DNA of 64,000 nt from Micromussa lordhowensis (GCA_964020085.1 OZ026601.1:2700901-2764900); one strand, 5' to 3'. Positions 32,901-43,238 are shown, counted from the stretch's first letter. A program made the numbers and translations. The notes: a model not told the origin generated them from the letters alone.

Positions 32901-33458
32901 TCTACGTGGACCCAACTATCCTTTATGCCACTAGACCGCAAGGTGATTGATTTGGCCTGGAAAGTGTCCCATGGTGCTCTTCTCACCATGGACCGTCTCC
33001 TTTCCTTCGGTTATAGCCTCCCCGCTGCTTGTTTCTGTGGCTCTCATCTCGAGTCAGCTGAGCACCTGTTTTTCCACTGCCCTCTTGCTAAGAGCGGTAT
33101 CGATTGGATCCAGTCCCTCCTCTTTCGGGCTGCCCCTCTTTCCCCTTCTATTGTGCTGCGTCACGTTCTTTTTGGTTTTAGTCCGGATGAGTTGCTTGTC
33201 GTTCCCCGGGTTTTTGTCTATCTGCTCCACTCACTCAAATTTTTGGTCTGGTCACAGCGGAATGATTGTCGTTTTCGGTCCTCTCGTCCTGGGGCTGTTG
33301 CCCTTCTCGCTGCTCTCAAAGCCCGCTTGCGTTTCTACCTTCCTTTGTTTTTCAAGCGTTTTGTCTCGCCTCGTCGTAAGCGCTATTTTTTGCGCCACTG
33401 GGGCGCCTCCGGTGTCGTTTGTTCTACTACTTGTGGGGAGCTTGTCTTCCATCTTTGA
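29937..33458 (+). CDS. LINE-B1 ORF2: APE endonuclease and reverse transcriptase, 1173 aa
   Basis: Provides target cleavage and target-primed reverse transcription. Residues about 1-230 are an APE-type endonuclease: start INVNGIRD, LQEVH near 37, CGDFNS near 138, SRIDLIGV near 200 and SDHSIVSL near 222. The reverse transcriptase spans about 440-720 with KKGDRLDRKNWRPITLLN, SLDQEKAFDRVDW, RQGCPLSPLLY and the catalytic LYADD. A C-terminal zf-RVT-like region has CFCGSHLESAEHLFFHC (about 1030-1050). The ATG lies 2 nt after the ORF1 stop, which suggests stop/restart translation. Sequence style fits the L1/Tx1 group; clade assignment needs a tree. The frame has no stop or frameshift. Confidence 0.93.
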   Translation: MAVSIATINVNGIRDGNKRMGFLHWLSHLSLDIVCLQEVHVLTSAEGSSWFDSFGYRSFVSPGSNHARGTVILFRPIFLLSGSFCDTEGRFVLCDFSFRGKFFRVASLYAPNVNPDRNVFFSFVLAKIDPSVHTFLCGDFNSVFDRTLDRWGSCPFDYSRESSALLSGLFRDCCVLDAWRLSHPTAKSFTWSKPDGSIKSRIDLIGVPFAWAPFISSCLICPCPFSDHSIVSLSLSIPEVIPRGPGRWKLNTSLLAENLFCAEVRTFWRSWQRRKGLFSSLSKWWDFGKRKIKRIAIHFGSIKKRDRETSRFLLTALATHLKNRIDDGLMSCFDVYQSTLLKLAEFEQTEALSAKVRSRVRWAEEGETSSSFFFRLEKKNGSTGWISAIRADDGVIAVDKDGISAAWLSFYSALFTAEPTDCVVQAEMLDMLRSFLPSSEVSQCEGLFSTNEVFTALQGMAKNKSPGSDGLPAEFYWAFWDVLGEDLVSVLNASYKTGCLPSSLRKGLISLSFKKGDRLDRKNWRPITLLNADYKLCARSLAGRLLRVIHHVVDVNQTCGVPGRFIGENVSLLRDLVSYTSGSNIPAAILSLDQEKAFDRVDWAFMFHTLQRMGFGPSFIRWVRLLYSNVRSSVLFNGYSTPVFFPSRGVRQGCPLSPLLYILTMEVLAVNLRGHPHICGILLPGVPYPLPVVSLYADDTSAIVNSDNGIKAVFEVYSRFEKASGSKLNLEKCKGLWLGAWRTRSDSPVNIDWSELMIKVLGVFIGFGDLDSANWRPRIDSVTKCLASWSIRSLSFSGRALVANALALSRIWYVASLVHMPHWVLRKLNTLLFNFFWAGKKDKVSRKVVVQPRDCGGFAVVAIDLKVQALLIQWVKRFAASPSAWVSLLTYWCFDRFGVDPTTLLSAPFNFALRRLPPFYAAVLRAWCAIGGSVAPSGTPSISGLSGVRVLVSTVTCKSTYARLLDLTHVVPHCVSKFRPVFGDLYWSSTWTQLSFMPLDRKVIDLAWKVSHGALLTMDRLLSFGYSLPAACFCGSHLESAEHLFFHCPLAKSGIDWIQSLLFRAAPLSPSIVLRHVLFGFSPDELLVVPRVFVYLLHSLKFLVWSQRNDCRFRSSRPGAVALLAALKARLRFYLPLFFKRFVSPRRKRYFLRHWGASGVVCSTTCGELVFHL

Positions 33459-33765
33459 GCCTTTTCTCCATATTAGCTGTATTCTGGGGCGTTTTGCTAA
33501 GTTGTTACCCTGGTTCCGTTGTACATGCTCGGTGTTGAGTTCGGTCTGAAGCTGGTTTCGTATCTTTAATTTTTGAGTGTTTTGGTGAGGCGGGGTTCGA
33601 TTCCCCGGCGAAGTTGGCGAGATGGCTGCGTTTAGTGGGGTCTCCCTCACCTTGGCTGCCTAGTCACTTGGATTGCACACCCCTCCTTGTTGACTAGTGC
33701 TTATCTATGGGTGGTGAGCATTGCACTCCCCGCTCACTACTCCGCCAAAATAAAAAAAAAAAAAA
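33459..33765 (+). other. LINE-B1 3' UTR with T-arm-like hairpin and A tail
   Basis: At 33591-33607 the sequence CGGGGTTCGATTCCCCG forms exactly a tRNA T-arm (5-bp stem, 7-nt loop TTCGATT) and a full pol III B-box. The same 17 nt occur in copies B2 and B3. The UTR ends in 'ctcactactccgccaaaata' followed by A residues. Confidence 0.8.
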
Positions 33766-34044
33766 CACTGCGAGAAACATTCGGCGATTGTATAGGAGGC
33801 GGAATGCAAACAAATTGTAAATGTGCGGGTGATTAGGCTGCACTCAATCAACACGCCTCTAATTGCGTAAACTGACCCTTCTGACAATACTTCTGACTCA
33901 GCTCTTGGTATACACTCTATACCATTGCACTCCACAAAGTCCTGGATTATTTACAATTCGTTGACTTGATGTGGGACCACTAATATATGTGCAGTGTGAA
34001 TATTAACAATTTCTCGACTTGTACTTTAGAATTAATCACTTTAA

Positions 34045-34868
34045 AGTGCCACTATGACGAAAATCGCATCCTTCAAATCTGAGCCATTTTAAGACATAAA
34101 CAAGTAGTCTATACAAGAGTAAAAATGTTGTTTACTGTTTTCAAATATCTCTTTTCATTCCAGAGATATTCAAGTTTTTAAAATATGCAAATTAGCCAAG
34201 TGATGACGTCATAGACTCAACCGCATTTTGATCAAATATGATAAACAAGGATATCACAGTCAATTTGTATAATAAATGTATAAATTTTGCAGTAAGATTC
34301 TACTAGAGGTGCTCTGCAATATGAGCGTAACAATTTTGTTACCATGGCAACATACTAGGTTCCAGACCTCCACAATATTAAAGACTTTTCTGACCACTTT
34401 TAGGGTTCTATATTGATATTTGCCAATGGTGCCTCATCTGTATAATCCAGCAAGCATATAAACACATTAGGTTGAGTTCATAGCCTTGTTTAATGTTTTC
34501 CAAGCTTAAAATCACTAAAATATTGATATCAAACTAGAGGGGACTGGAAAAGAATGGGTTGCCATGGGAACGGAAATTGTTATAGCTGTAGATGTGTTGC
34601 ATTTAGAACTATTAGGCTACCAAGTTTCAATGGTTTCTGCTGCAAATTGACCGAGACAGCGCATTGATATACTTCATGTAATATTTGGTTGAGTGTATGA
34701 CGTCATCAGTAATCTCATTTGCATACTTTACTCATTTTTTTCAAACTTAAATAACTCGTGAACCAATGCAGATATTTGTAAACGATAAACGGCGTTTTTG
34801 ATCTTTCGTAGAATTCTATGTGATTAACCAAAAAAATCAAGGGGTAAAAATTTGATCATAGTGGCACT
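34045..34868. mobile_element. TTAA-target nonautonomous element, 824 bp
   Basis: TTAA on each side (34041-34044, 34869-34872). Ends are AGTGCCACTATGA and, inward from the right, AGTGCCACTATGATC. Subterminal inverted motifs 'gatgacgtcata' (about 34203) and 'tatgacgtcatca' (about 34698) lie symmetrically. It interrupts 'aatcacttaaagttag' of the array. No ORF above about 60 codons. Piggybac or Kolobok type. Confidence 0.85.
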
Positions 34869-34897
34869 TTAAGTTAGAACTAAATTTTATCAGCTCA

Positions 34898-34919
34898 GGG
34901 AGCATAGCTCAATGGTAAT
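34898..34919 (+). pseudogene. tRNA-Cys head fragment
   Basis: 'gggagcatagctcaatggta' joined to 'ataatgatacctg'; G18 of the D-loop is also changed. Confidence 0.7.
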
Positions 34920-35598
34920 AATGATACCTGTTTTAGTTACGCCCTCAGTTCTCTAAATCTCCACTTTCTAACTCTATGCAAAGCGCCAAAAAATGTCTTT
35001 TTTTCAGTAGTTTCTGTGGTTCTGTGTTACAAGAATCTTAGCTTAAGCTTTCTGTAAGCTAACATCGTACACTTTTTGCTTTCAGCTATTTTAAGTAAAT
35101 ACCTAACTCTTAAAATATTTGATTTTACAGCAGCTTATCAGCAGTTTTTGGACCGGGAAAGAGCATATTGTTCTTTAATCTATCAAACACAACTTTGTTA
35201 TTGTATAGCAAGGTAGTCTTGGGGTAAATACGAGCGTTCCGATTGGTTCTTGCTTCGTCGGGGTTTGCCTTACGGGTCGTTTCCATCAAAAGCCGTGTAG
35301 TTTTTCGTTTTCAGATGCCGGTAAATTCAAGGCCCGAGTTCCATATAGCAACATAGTTACTTACCTGGCTTGTTCAAGTCTTACTGGGGAATGTTGGCCC
35401 TCGGTCGTTTTTGTACGGCCCAAGCTTAGTTGTTGAGCTCGGTCTGTACTGCCACGACCTCGCCCAATGTTCTCCAATGTGGCCTTAGAATTAGCCGAAT
35501 CACAGCGCCATATAAGACATACAAATTAAAATTACTAAGAATCACGCGACATGTAACCTAAATTAAAATTTTAAATTTGGAGCGAACATATAAGTCAA

Positions 35599-35670
35599 GG
35601 AGGTATAGCTCAGTGGCAGAGCATTCGACTGCAGATCGAGAGGTCAACGGTTCAATTCCGGTTGCCTCCT
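35599..35670 (+). tRNA. tRNA-Cys-GCA: tRNA-Cys(GCA), type B with compensated acceptor
   Basis: Acceptor GGAGGTA pairs with TGCCTCC: the G3 to A change is matched by C70 to T. The T-stem has the type-B A-G mismatch at pair 50-64, and T20 is changed to C. U73 is present. The paired change hints at past selection or conversion, but current function is uncertain. Confidence 0.55.
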
Positions 35671-35998
35671 TTTAAGATTATTTACCCGAACGTTGTTTTA
35701 AACTTCATAATAAGGGTATTTTTTTATATTTCGGCTTGGTCACGGTTTTAGTTACCGCCTAGTTAATGTGTTCTTTTAGTTTCTGTGTTTCTACGGAGTT
35801 ACAAAATCACAGTTCATGCTTTCTGCAAGCTAAAATTACACGTTTTTCTTTCAGCTTTTTAAAGTTACGCAAACATTGAAATTCTTGATTTTCAGGCATC
35901 AAAACAAGTCTGTTGCTTCGCCTTGCTGCAGCTTATCAGCACTTTTCTGGTCCGAGGAACAGCTGACGAAAAACCTTGCAAAATGATTTGTTAGCTAC

Positions 35999-36058
35999 TG
36001 CACTGGCCGGGAATCGAACCCGGGCCTCCCGCGTGGCAGGCGAGAATTCTACCACTGA
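35999..36058 (-). pseudogene. tRNA-Gly missing its 5' end
   Basis: The 3' acceptor, T-arm and anticodon arm are consensus, but the plus-strand sequence passes from 'accactga' directly to 'gcttgaaac', deleting about 14 nt including the 5' acceptor. Confidence 0.85.
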
Positions 36059-36377
36059 GCTTGAAACTTGGCGCGTAATTTGTGATCCATGTCTCTCACA
36101 GCCACGTTTCTCTGCTCCACACAGTGCGAGAAAAATTTCGTGATTCTATAGGAGGCGGAATGCAAACAAGTTGTAAATGTGAGGGTGATTAGGTTGCAAT
36201 CAATTAACACGCCTCTACTTGCGATTTGCGTAAACTGAACCTTCTAACAATACTTCTGTTTGACTGAGCTCATGGTATACTCTCTCGACATTCCCCATGG
36301 ATTACTCACAATTGGTTGACTTGATGTGAGACCACTACTAGCTGACGAAAGACCTAGCAAAACAAGTCTTTAGATAG

Positions 36378-36448
36378 TGCACTGGCCGGGAATCGAACCA
36401 GGGCCTCCCGCGTGGCAGGCGAGAATTCTACCACTGAACTACCAGTGC
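36378..36448 (-). tRNA. tRNA-Gly-GCC: tRNA-Gly(GCC) with T-stem and linker changes
   Basis: 'aaccagggcc' introduces one T-stem mismatch and 'gaactaccag' changes the base after the acceptor. Anticodon and acceptor are intact. Weak candidate for function. Confidence 0.5.
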
Positions 36449-36777
36449 TCGTTAGAAACATATGGTGTATAATTTGTGAGCCAAATCTATTACAGCCAGG
36501 CCTCTCTGCTTTACACACTGCGAGAAAAATTCGGCGACACGGCAAGAATCGCAAAGCAAACAATTGCAAGTTGTTGAGTGTGGTTAATCCGGCTCAGCAC
36601 GCTTCTGACAATATTATTCACTCAGCTCTTGATATGTTCCCTATACCATTGCAGTCGACAAAGTCATTGATTAGTGGTTGACTTGATTTATGTGCAGTGT
36701 GAACATTTGATCTATTTCAGTTCTCAGGCATCAAAACAAAAGTCGGTTGTTTCGCCTTGCAGCTTATCATTTTTTTC

Positions 36778-37374
36778 GGTCAGTATAAAACACAGACTAC
36801 GGACTACGGACTACGGACTGGGTATAAAACACGGACTCAGGTATAAAACACGGAGTAAGCATTACGGACTGGGTATAAAATACGGACTCGGTATAAAACA
36901 TGGACTCGGGTATGAACAAGCGCACGCTGGGTGTAAATTACACCCGCTTTCAGTGTTACGAGCAAAGGCGACCTCTTTGACATGCTTTGTAACCTGGCCT
37001 ATGTGTAAAATGAGAGCCGATCAATTGCACTGAGTCGTTTGATTCATGCCGTAAATCGAGAAACATGCAAAGTCCACAATCTTCTTCAGCCATTTGAGGT
37101 AAGTAATTATCATTTATTTGTCATTTCGTCCGCTAAAAATCGGAACATTTTCCAGTTTTACAGTTAAGCGGCCTCTCTGCCGCTTACATAGCATGTCGAG
37201 AAATCGCATGTCGAAAGATGGTCGAAAGATGTCGAGCGCTTAGTCATACCCGAGTCCGTGTGTTATACCGAGTCCGTATTTTATACCCAGTCCGTAATGC
37301 TTAGTCCTCGTTTTATATTTGAGTCCGTATTTTATACCCAGTCCGTAGTCCGTAGTCCGTGTTTTATACTGACC
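36778..37374. mobile_element. Long-TIR nonautonomous element, 597 bp
   Basis: Arms of about 150 bp are inverted copies: GGTCAGTATAAAACACAGAC on the left, and inward from the right GGTCAGTATAAAACACGGAC. Both contain repeated 'ctacggact' and 'ggtataaaa' subrepeats. Flanks are A + 7 T + C on the left and AA + 8 T + C on the right, suggesting a 9-10 bp target duplication as in Mutator-like elements. The centre (about 36930-37200) has no ORF of note. Confidence 0.75.
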
Positions 37375-37436
37375 AATTTTTTTTCGAGCGAGGAACAGCT
37401 GATGAAAAAAAACTGGCAAAATGATTTTCAAGCTAC

Positions 37437-37507
37437 TGCACTGGCCGGGAATCGAACCCGGGCCTCCCGCGTGGCAGGCGAGAATTCTACCACTGAACCA
37501 TCAGTGC
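37437..37507 (-). tRNA. tRNA-Gly-GCC: tRNA-Gly(GCC), one acceptor change
   Basis: Only 'ccatcagtgc' in place of 'ccaccagtgc' differs, giving an A-C mismatch at acceptor pair 7. The rest is consensus. Possibly active. Confidence 0.65.
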
Positions 37508-37852
37508 TCGCTAGAAACTTCTCGCTCAATTTGTGATCCAGGTCTCTAACAGCCAGATTTTTCTGCTCCACACAGAAAAATTCGACGATTCTGTAGGAGG
37601 CGGAATGCAAACAAGTTGTGGGTGTGCGAGTGATTAGGCTGCATTCAATCAGCACACCTCTATTCGCGTACACTGATCCTTCTGACAATACTTTTGACTC
37701 AGCTCTTGGTATACACTCTATACCATTGCACTCCACAAAGTCATGGATTATTCACAGTTGGTTGACTTGATGTGAGACCACTAATATATGTGCAGTGTGA
37801 ATATTAATAACTTCTCGACTTGTACCTTAGTATTAATCTCTTAAACTTATCA

Positions 37853-37926
37853 GGAGGCATAGCTCAGTGGTAGAGCAATCGACTGCAGATCGAGAGGTCA
37901 CCTGTTGAAACCCCGGTTGCCCCCTT
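37853..37926 (+). pseudogene. tRNA-Cys, decayed
   Basis: Starts GGAGGCA. The anticodon stem begins 'aatcga' and the T-arm reads 'cctgttgaaaccccggt' with an extra base, so T-loop geometry is lost. Anticodon GCA remains. Confidence 0.75.
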
Positions 37927-38423
37927 TCAATGTTATTTACCCGCAAATTTTTTCAAACTTCATAATAATGATACCTGTTTTATTCACGGCCAAACTCAAT
38001 TTTCTAACTGTATGCAAAAACGCCAAAACATTTCTTTTTTAGTTTCTGTGTTTCTACGAAGTTACAAAAATTGTACACTCGAAGAATTCGTAAACCACTC
38101 GCCTGCGGCTCGTGATTTACAAAGTCTTCTCGTGTTCTACCAACATCCCGCGTGGTTTATCAGCCTATAACCCATAGAAACTTGTGGTCTATTACTTATA
38201 CAACAAATTACTTCTTTGTTTGCTGATTGTTGTTCTCTGAGCTTTTTGGAAATACTTTTCAGTTGCGTTTTCTGAAGAAGTGGTCACAAGTCGTAAACTG
38301 ATTCAGAAATTCATTTTGTAACTTCACTGATGATTTCACGAGTGATTACGAGAACAAAATGACTTGAGATTGTTCCAGGAGTGGACTGAATCTTTCAGTC
38401 ACAGTCAAAACATTAAAGATTTT

Positions 38424-38516
38424 CAGAAGTGTAGCAGCTCTCGTAAGCTGCTATTGTTTGGTCATTGTAGCAGCTGTTATTGTTTTAGGGCTAGGGGCAT
38501 TGTTTCTGTTGTTTGT
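38424..38516. mobile_element. Fragment of the hAT-like MITE, cut by LINE-B2
   Basis: From 'cagaagtgtagcagctctcg' on, it matches the inverse of 61983-62075 and ends where the LINE-B2 tail begins. The missing remainder marks this MITE as the insertion site of LINE-B2. Confidence 0.8.
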
Positions 38517-38665
38517 GTTTTTGTATTTTGGCGGAGTAGTGAGCGGGCGTGCAATGCCCACTACCCGATAGGCCCAAGCCGCAGGGTGGGGGGTGCAAAC
38601 CGAAACGACAAGGGAAAGCCAGGGAGAGGGGGCACCTCCATACGGAGCCAGCCCGCCAACTTCGC

Positions 38666-38682
38666 CGGGGAATCGAACCCCG
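38666..38682 (-). other. T-arm-like hairpin in LINE-B2 3' UTR
   Basis: Exact reverse complement of CGGGGTTCGATTCCCCG, as in B1, although neighbouring 3' UTR sequence differs between the copies. The flanks 'ggtgaggc' and 'gcgaagttggcg' are conserved too. Confidence 0.8.
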
Positions 38683-38874
38683 CCTCACCCACACTGAAAA
38701 AATTGAAAACTAGACAAGAGACAGAAAGAGACAAGCAGTAGAGCTGATAGTAACGACAACAACTTGGTCAGATCGCCAAGATTGATGAAGCAGTCACAAC
38801 GATTAAAACGAAGGCAACAGAAAGAACCTGCAGCCAGGAGGAAGAAGAAAGGAATATACATCGGAGCAGCAACA

Positions 38875-41800
38875 TCACAGATGGAAAATGAGACTCGAAC
38901 CACTAAGGGAACAGATGAATCCATTACCACCCCATTGGCGAACAAAAAGGCGCCTACGTCGACGAGACCTAAAACGCTTAAAAAACAGTGGTAAGTAGAA
39001 AAGTAAGCGAGCTTTTAAGCCGGCAATCAGGGCCACAGCGGAAGGCCTAGAAGACCTGAACCTGTACTCGTTCCTCTGATTCCAGAGTAAATATTTTAAG
39101 ACATGCAGCAAGTAGACAAAAACACGTGAAACAGCAGATAATTCGTCTGGTGCAAAGCCGAAGAATACATGACGTAAAACAAGGGACGGAGCGAGCGGCG
39201 CCGAACGAAAGAGCAAGGACTGAACCCAATCCACACCACTCTTCGCAAGAGGGCAGTGAAAGAACAGATGGTCTGCCGACTCCAAGGAGTGGCGACAAAA
39301 ACACGCGGGAGGAAGGTCGTAACCAAAAGAGATAAGACGATCCATTGTAAATAGGACGCCGTGGCACACTTTCCAGGAGAGGTCGGCAACGCCACGATCG
39401 AGGGGCATATAGAAGAGCTGCGACCAGGTAGATGGCCAGTATAAATCACCAAAAACTGGACGAAATTTTGAAACGCAGTGTGGAACCACAGTGGCAAGCT
39501 CTAACAAATGCGAATAGGTGGATTTACAAGACACGGTGGACACAGGGGTCCTGATATCACCAGATCCGCAGATGGACACGATGCCAGAGGAGCTGCAAGA
39601 ACCCCCCACAACGCACCACGCACGAAACAAAGACTCATAGAAACGCGGTAGGCGACTCAGGATGAAAGTAGAAGGGGAAGAGATGACAGCGGAAGGGTCG
39701 ACACCAAACCGGTCAAAACACCAATATGTGAGAAGAGAGACCCAGGAATTTGGCGAAGTCACAAAACGTCTAAACCACTGGACAAGGAGCGCCTGAACTT
39801 TCAGTTCTATAGAGACTACAGCAAAACCGCCACAGTCCTTTGGTTGGACAACAACTTTCCTGTTTACCTTGTCTTTCTTACCCGACCAAAAAAAAACCAA
39901 ACAGGAGGGAGTTCAATTCTTTCAAAAACCAGCGAGGCATATGGACCAAAGAGGCCACGTACCAAACGCGTGACAGGGCGAGAGCATTGGCCACAAGCGC
40001 CTTTCCGGAGAGGGACAGAGAACGAGAGCTCCAGGAAGTGAGGCACTTGGAGACCGCATCAATGCGCGGACGCCAGTTAGCCTCATCCAAATCGCCAAAC
40101 CCAATGAAAACCCCCAAGACCTTAATCATTTTGTTGGACCAGTCGATGGCCACCGGGGAATCGGAACAATTCCGCCAGGACCCGAGCCACAAACCTCTGC
40201 ATTTGCCCAGGTTCAGTCTGGAACCTGAGGCCTTCTCAAAGAGGCTGTAGGTGTCGAAAACAGCCTTAACACCGAGATCTGAGGACACAATAGCAGTAGT
40301 GTCATCAGCATACAAAGAGACAACAGGGAGAACAGACGAGATGCCAGGCAGAGACAGACTGACAATGTCCGGATGACAACGCAAGCAAGAGGCAAGAACT
40401 TCCATGGTAAGTACATAGAGCAAAGGGGAGAGAGGGCATCCTTGCCTCACGCCCCTCGAAGGGTAAAACACCGAAGTGCTGTAGCCGTTTACTAACACAC
40501 AACTACGAATGTTGGTGTATAGGAGTCGAACCCACCTAATAAAGGAAGGTCCGAAGCCCATGCGAGAAAGAGTACTAAACATAAAATCCCAGTCTACTCT
40601 GTCAAAGGCCTTCTCCTGATCCAATGATAAAAGCGCAGCGGGCACATCAACTTCACTGGTATAGCTCACCAAGTCGCGTAGAAGAGATACATTTTCACCA
40701 ATGAAGCGCCCCGGCACCCCACATGTTTGATCCCTGTTAACCACAAGATGGATAATCTTCAGGAGCCTCCCCGCAATGACGCGGGCACACAGCTTGTAAT
40801 CCACGTTGAGGAGGGAGATAGGACGCCAGTTCTTCCGGTCTAACCTATCTCCCTTCTTGAAGCTTAAAGAAATCAGGCCTTTCCTCAGAGACGAAGGCAG
40901 CAGCCCAGACACATAGGATTCATTGAAAACCGCGACTAAATCACTACCAATTAGGTCCCAGAAAGTCCAATAGAACTCAACAGGGAGGCTGTCGGAATCC
41001 GGAGATTTACCTCTGGCCATACCCTGAAGAGCCGAAAAAGTCTCTTCCCGTGAGAGAAGCCCCTCACAAGTTGGAACCTCATCGGGGGGAAGGACAAGGC
41101 GCAAGTTATCTAACATAGCTGATTGAATCTGCAGATCGACCGGTTCCTTTGTAAAAAGAGAGGAGTAAAAAGAATACCAGGCCTTACGGATGCCATCAAG
41201 GTCAGAAACGACAACATCACCATCACCATGAATGGCAGAAAACCAGTTGGTAGCCCCATTTTTCTTTTCAAGACGGAGGAAAAAGGAAGTAGAAGCTTCC
41301 CCATCCTCCGCCCAGCGAACCCGGGCACGAACTTTGGCCGCTTGGGCATCAACTTTGTCAAGCTCCGCAATCTTAAGGAGAGTTGCTTTGTAAACCTCAA
41401 AGCAAGAAGTGATACCTTCATCAAAACGAAGCTTCAGGTGGCTAGCCAAGGACAGCAGAACCTGCCTGGTAGCATCACTCTCACGCTTTTTAACAGAGCC
41501 ATACTGAACCGCGATGTGCTTAAACTTCCTTTTGCCCACATCCCACCACTGACAGAGGGACGGGAAATGATTCTTCTTGGTTCGCCACCACTTCCAAAAA
41601 TCATTAATCTCGTCCCGAAACAAAACATCAGAGAGGAGGGAGATATTAAATTTCCACCTCCCAGGCCCACGAGGCATAACATCGGGCACACGGTCAGTCA
41701 GAGAAACCAAGGAATGGTCTGAGAAGGGACATGGATAAATGACACAGGACGAAACAAAAGACGACCAGGCAAAGGGGACACCAATGAGGTCAATCCTTGA

Positions 41801-42397
41801 TGAAATGGAGCCATCGGCCTTCGTCCAGGTAAAAGACTTGTCAGTAGGATGACACAAGCGCCAGGCATCGAGAACGCAGCAATCACGAAAGAGAGCTGTT
41901 AACATAACAGAACTCTCCCTACTATAGTCCAGAGGGGAGGAACCACGACGATCCATAGCACGATCGACGACGGAATTAAAATCACCACACAAGACAGTCT
42001 GAACAGATGGATCAACCTGAGAGAGCACATAAGCAAAGAAAACGTCGCGATCAGGGCGCACATTCGGCGCATAAATGGATACAACACGAAATGATTTATC
42101 GTGAAAAGAGAAGTCACAGGCCACAAAACGACCATCATCGTCACAGAGAGAATTCTTCAGAACCAAAGAAGACTTGAAAAGGATTGCAGTTCCTCTAGAA
42201 TGATTGGTACCAGGTGAAAAGGCAACCCGGAAACCAAAAGAACTAAACCACGAAGAACATTCTTCAAGAGACAAGGCATGCACCTCTTGTAGACAGACGA
42301 CGTCTGAGCACAGTCGGGACAACCAATGCAGAAACGCAATTCTCTTATTTACGTCCCTTAAACCATTGACGTTCAAAGTGACGACTGAAATGGGCAT
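38875..42397 (-). pseudogene. LINE-B2 ORF2, one frameshift in a T9 run
   Basis: ATG at 42397, 8 nt after the ORF1 stop. The first 839 codons encode the APE endonuclease (LNVNGLRD, LQEVH, CGDFNSVVDRAMD) and reverse transcriptase (SLDQEKAFDRVDW, RQGCPLSPLLY, LYADD). The frame then breaks in a run of nine T (plus strand A9 at about 39888-39896); with eight T the frame continues as FFWSGKKDK into the remaining 341 codons, ending at 38875 with the zf-RVT-like CFCRHSLESADHLFFHC. It is otherwise intact, so this is either a very recent lesion or a homopolymer sequencing error. Confidence 0.88.
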
Positions 42398-42405
42398 GAC
42401 TACGG

Positions 42406-43238
42406 TTAAACGTTAGATTCACCGGGAGGGTCACCTCGTCTAGAGGTAGACCGCGACCGGGCACTCGAAAGGTTAACGCGGGGGTTGATTCTCCTCCTCC
42501 GTGAACTAGAAGTCGAAACCGAAGACCTCTCAGCATCAGCTGAAGGAGAGGTTTCAGAGGACTCCGAAGAGGAGTCCTTCTCCAAAGACCGTTTCTTGAG
42601 GTTCAGCTCTGCCATAATAGCATCAGAGACCCCGATGGAATCACCAGCTGGAGCGCCAACGGGGCCGACAGCTAAGCCAATGTTGGTCTCCACCAGGGAG
42701 TCAACAAGGCCATCAGAACATGGATGAGAAACCAACTCATTGGAATCACCAGCCGAAGCGCTAGTAGGGTCGCCAGCTAAATCAACAATATTCTCCACAA
42801 GGGAGTCAACAGGACCATCAGAACATGGTTGGGAAACCAACTCATCCAATTCATTATCCCTCAATTCAATAGGAGTACCGGAAGAAACAATCACATCACC
42901 CCCGAGGGGTTCGTTATTAACAGGGTCCTGGGACTTAAACAAATCCTGGCTAGCAGGATCAATGCCCAAGTCTCCACTAGAGTCACCAGCAGTGGGAGTA
43001 GCCGGACTCTCCAAGGCAGGAGGATCATCAGCATTGTCATTTTGATCCCCATTCTCACGGGGAGAACCCCCATCAACAAGGTCCTCGCCTTCATCCAAAG
43101 GAGCGTTCTTGTCGGGACAATTCCGACTAAAATGGCCTTCTTGCAATGGAGACATTTCCCTTTCAAAGGACAATTGGAGGCCTTGTGCCCCACAGCGCTA
43201 CAAATGTTGCACTGGATTGACTGACCTCTGTGCCACAA
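42406..43238 (-). pseudogene. LINE-B2 ORF1, zinc-knuckle protein with frameshift
   Basis: RNA-binding LINE protein. The 5' end is missing. The open frame starts near MWHRGQSIQCNICSAVGHKA and gives a first CCHC knuckle, then part of a second (CLHCK), where the frame shifts (about 43150). The other frame continues EGHFSRNCPDKN, completing the second knuckle. An acidic linker follows with a tandem duplication of about 35 residues (ELVSQPCSDGPVDSLVE / ELVSHPCSDGLVDSLVE), then an Arg/Ser-rich C-terminus. Stop at 42408-42406. Confidence 0.8.

Larger units (their letters stand above)
29731..33765 (+). mobile_element. LINE family B, copy B1, 5'-truncated with intact ORF2
   Basis: Non-LTR retrotransposon: 3' 67 codons of ORF1, complete ORF2, a 3' UTR of about 290 bp and an A tail (33751-33765). 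It is inserted into the Gly-flank sequence 'ctctacacactgcgag'; flanks overlap by at most one base, so target duplication is absent or minimal. GC content is clearly higher than the surrounding array. Truncation in ORF1 makes it nonautonomous, but ORF2 is open throughout, so it is young. Confidence 0.92.

Noticed and set aside
29931..33650. Long antisense and alternative-frame ORFs across the LINE-B ORF2 (for example 184 aa minus, 200 aa plus)
   Set aside because: They overlap the reverse-transcriptase ORF and follow from its GC-rich codon use; no domains of their own.
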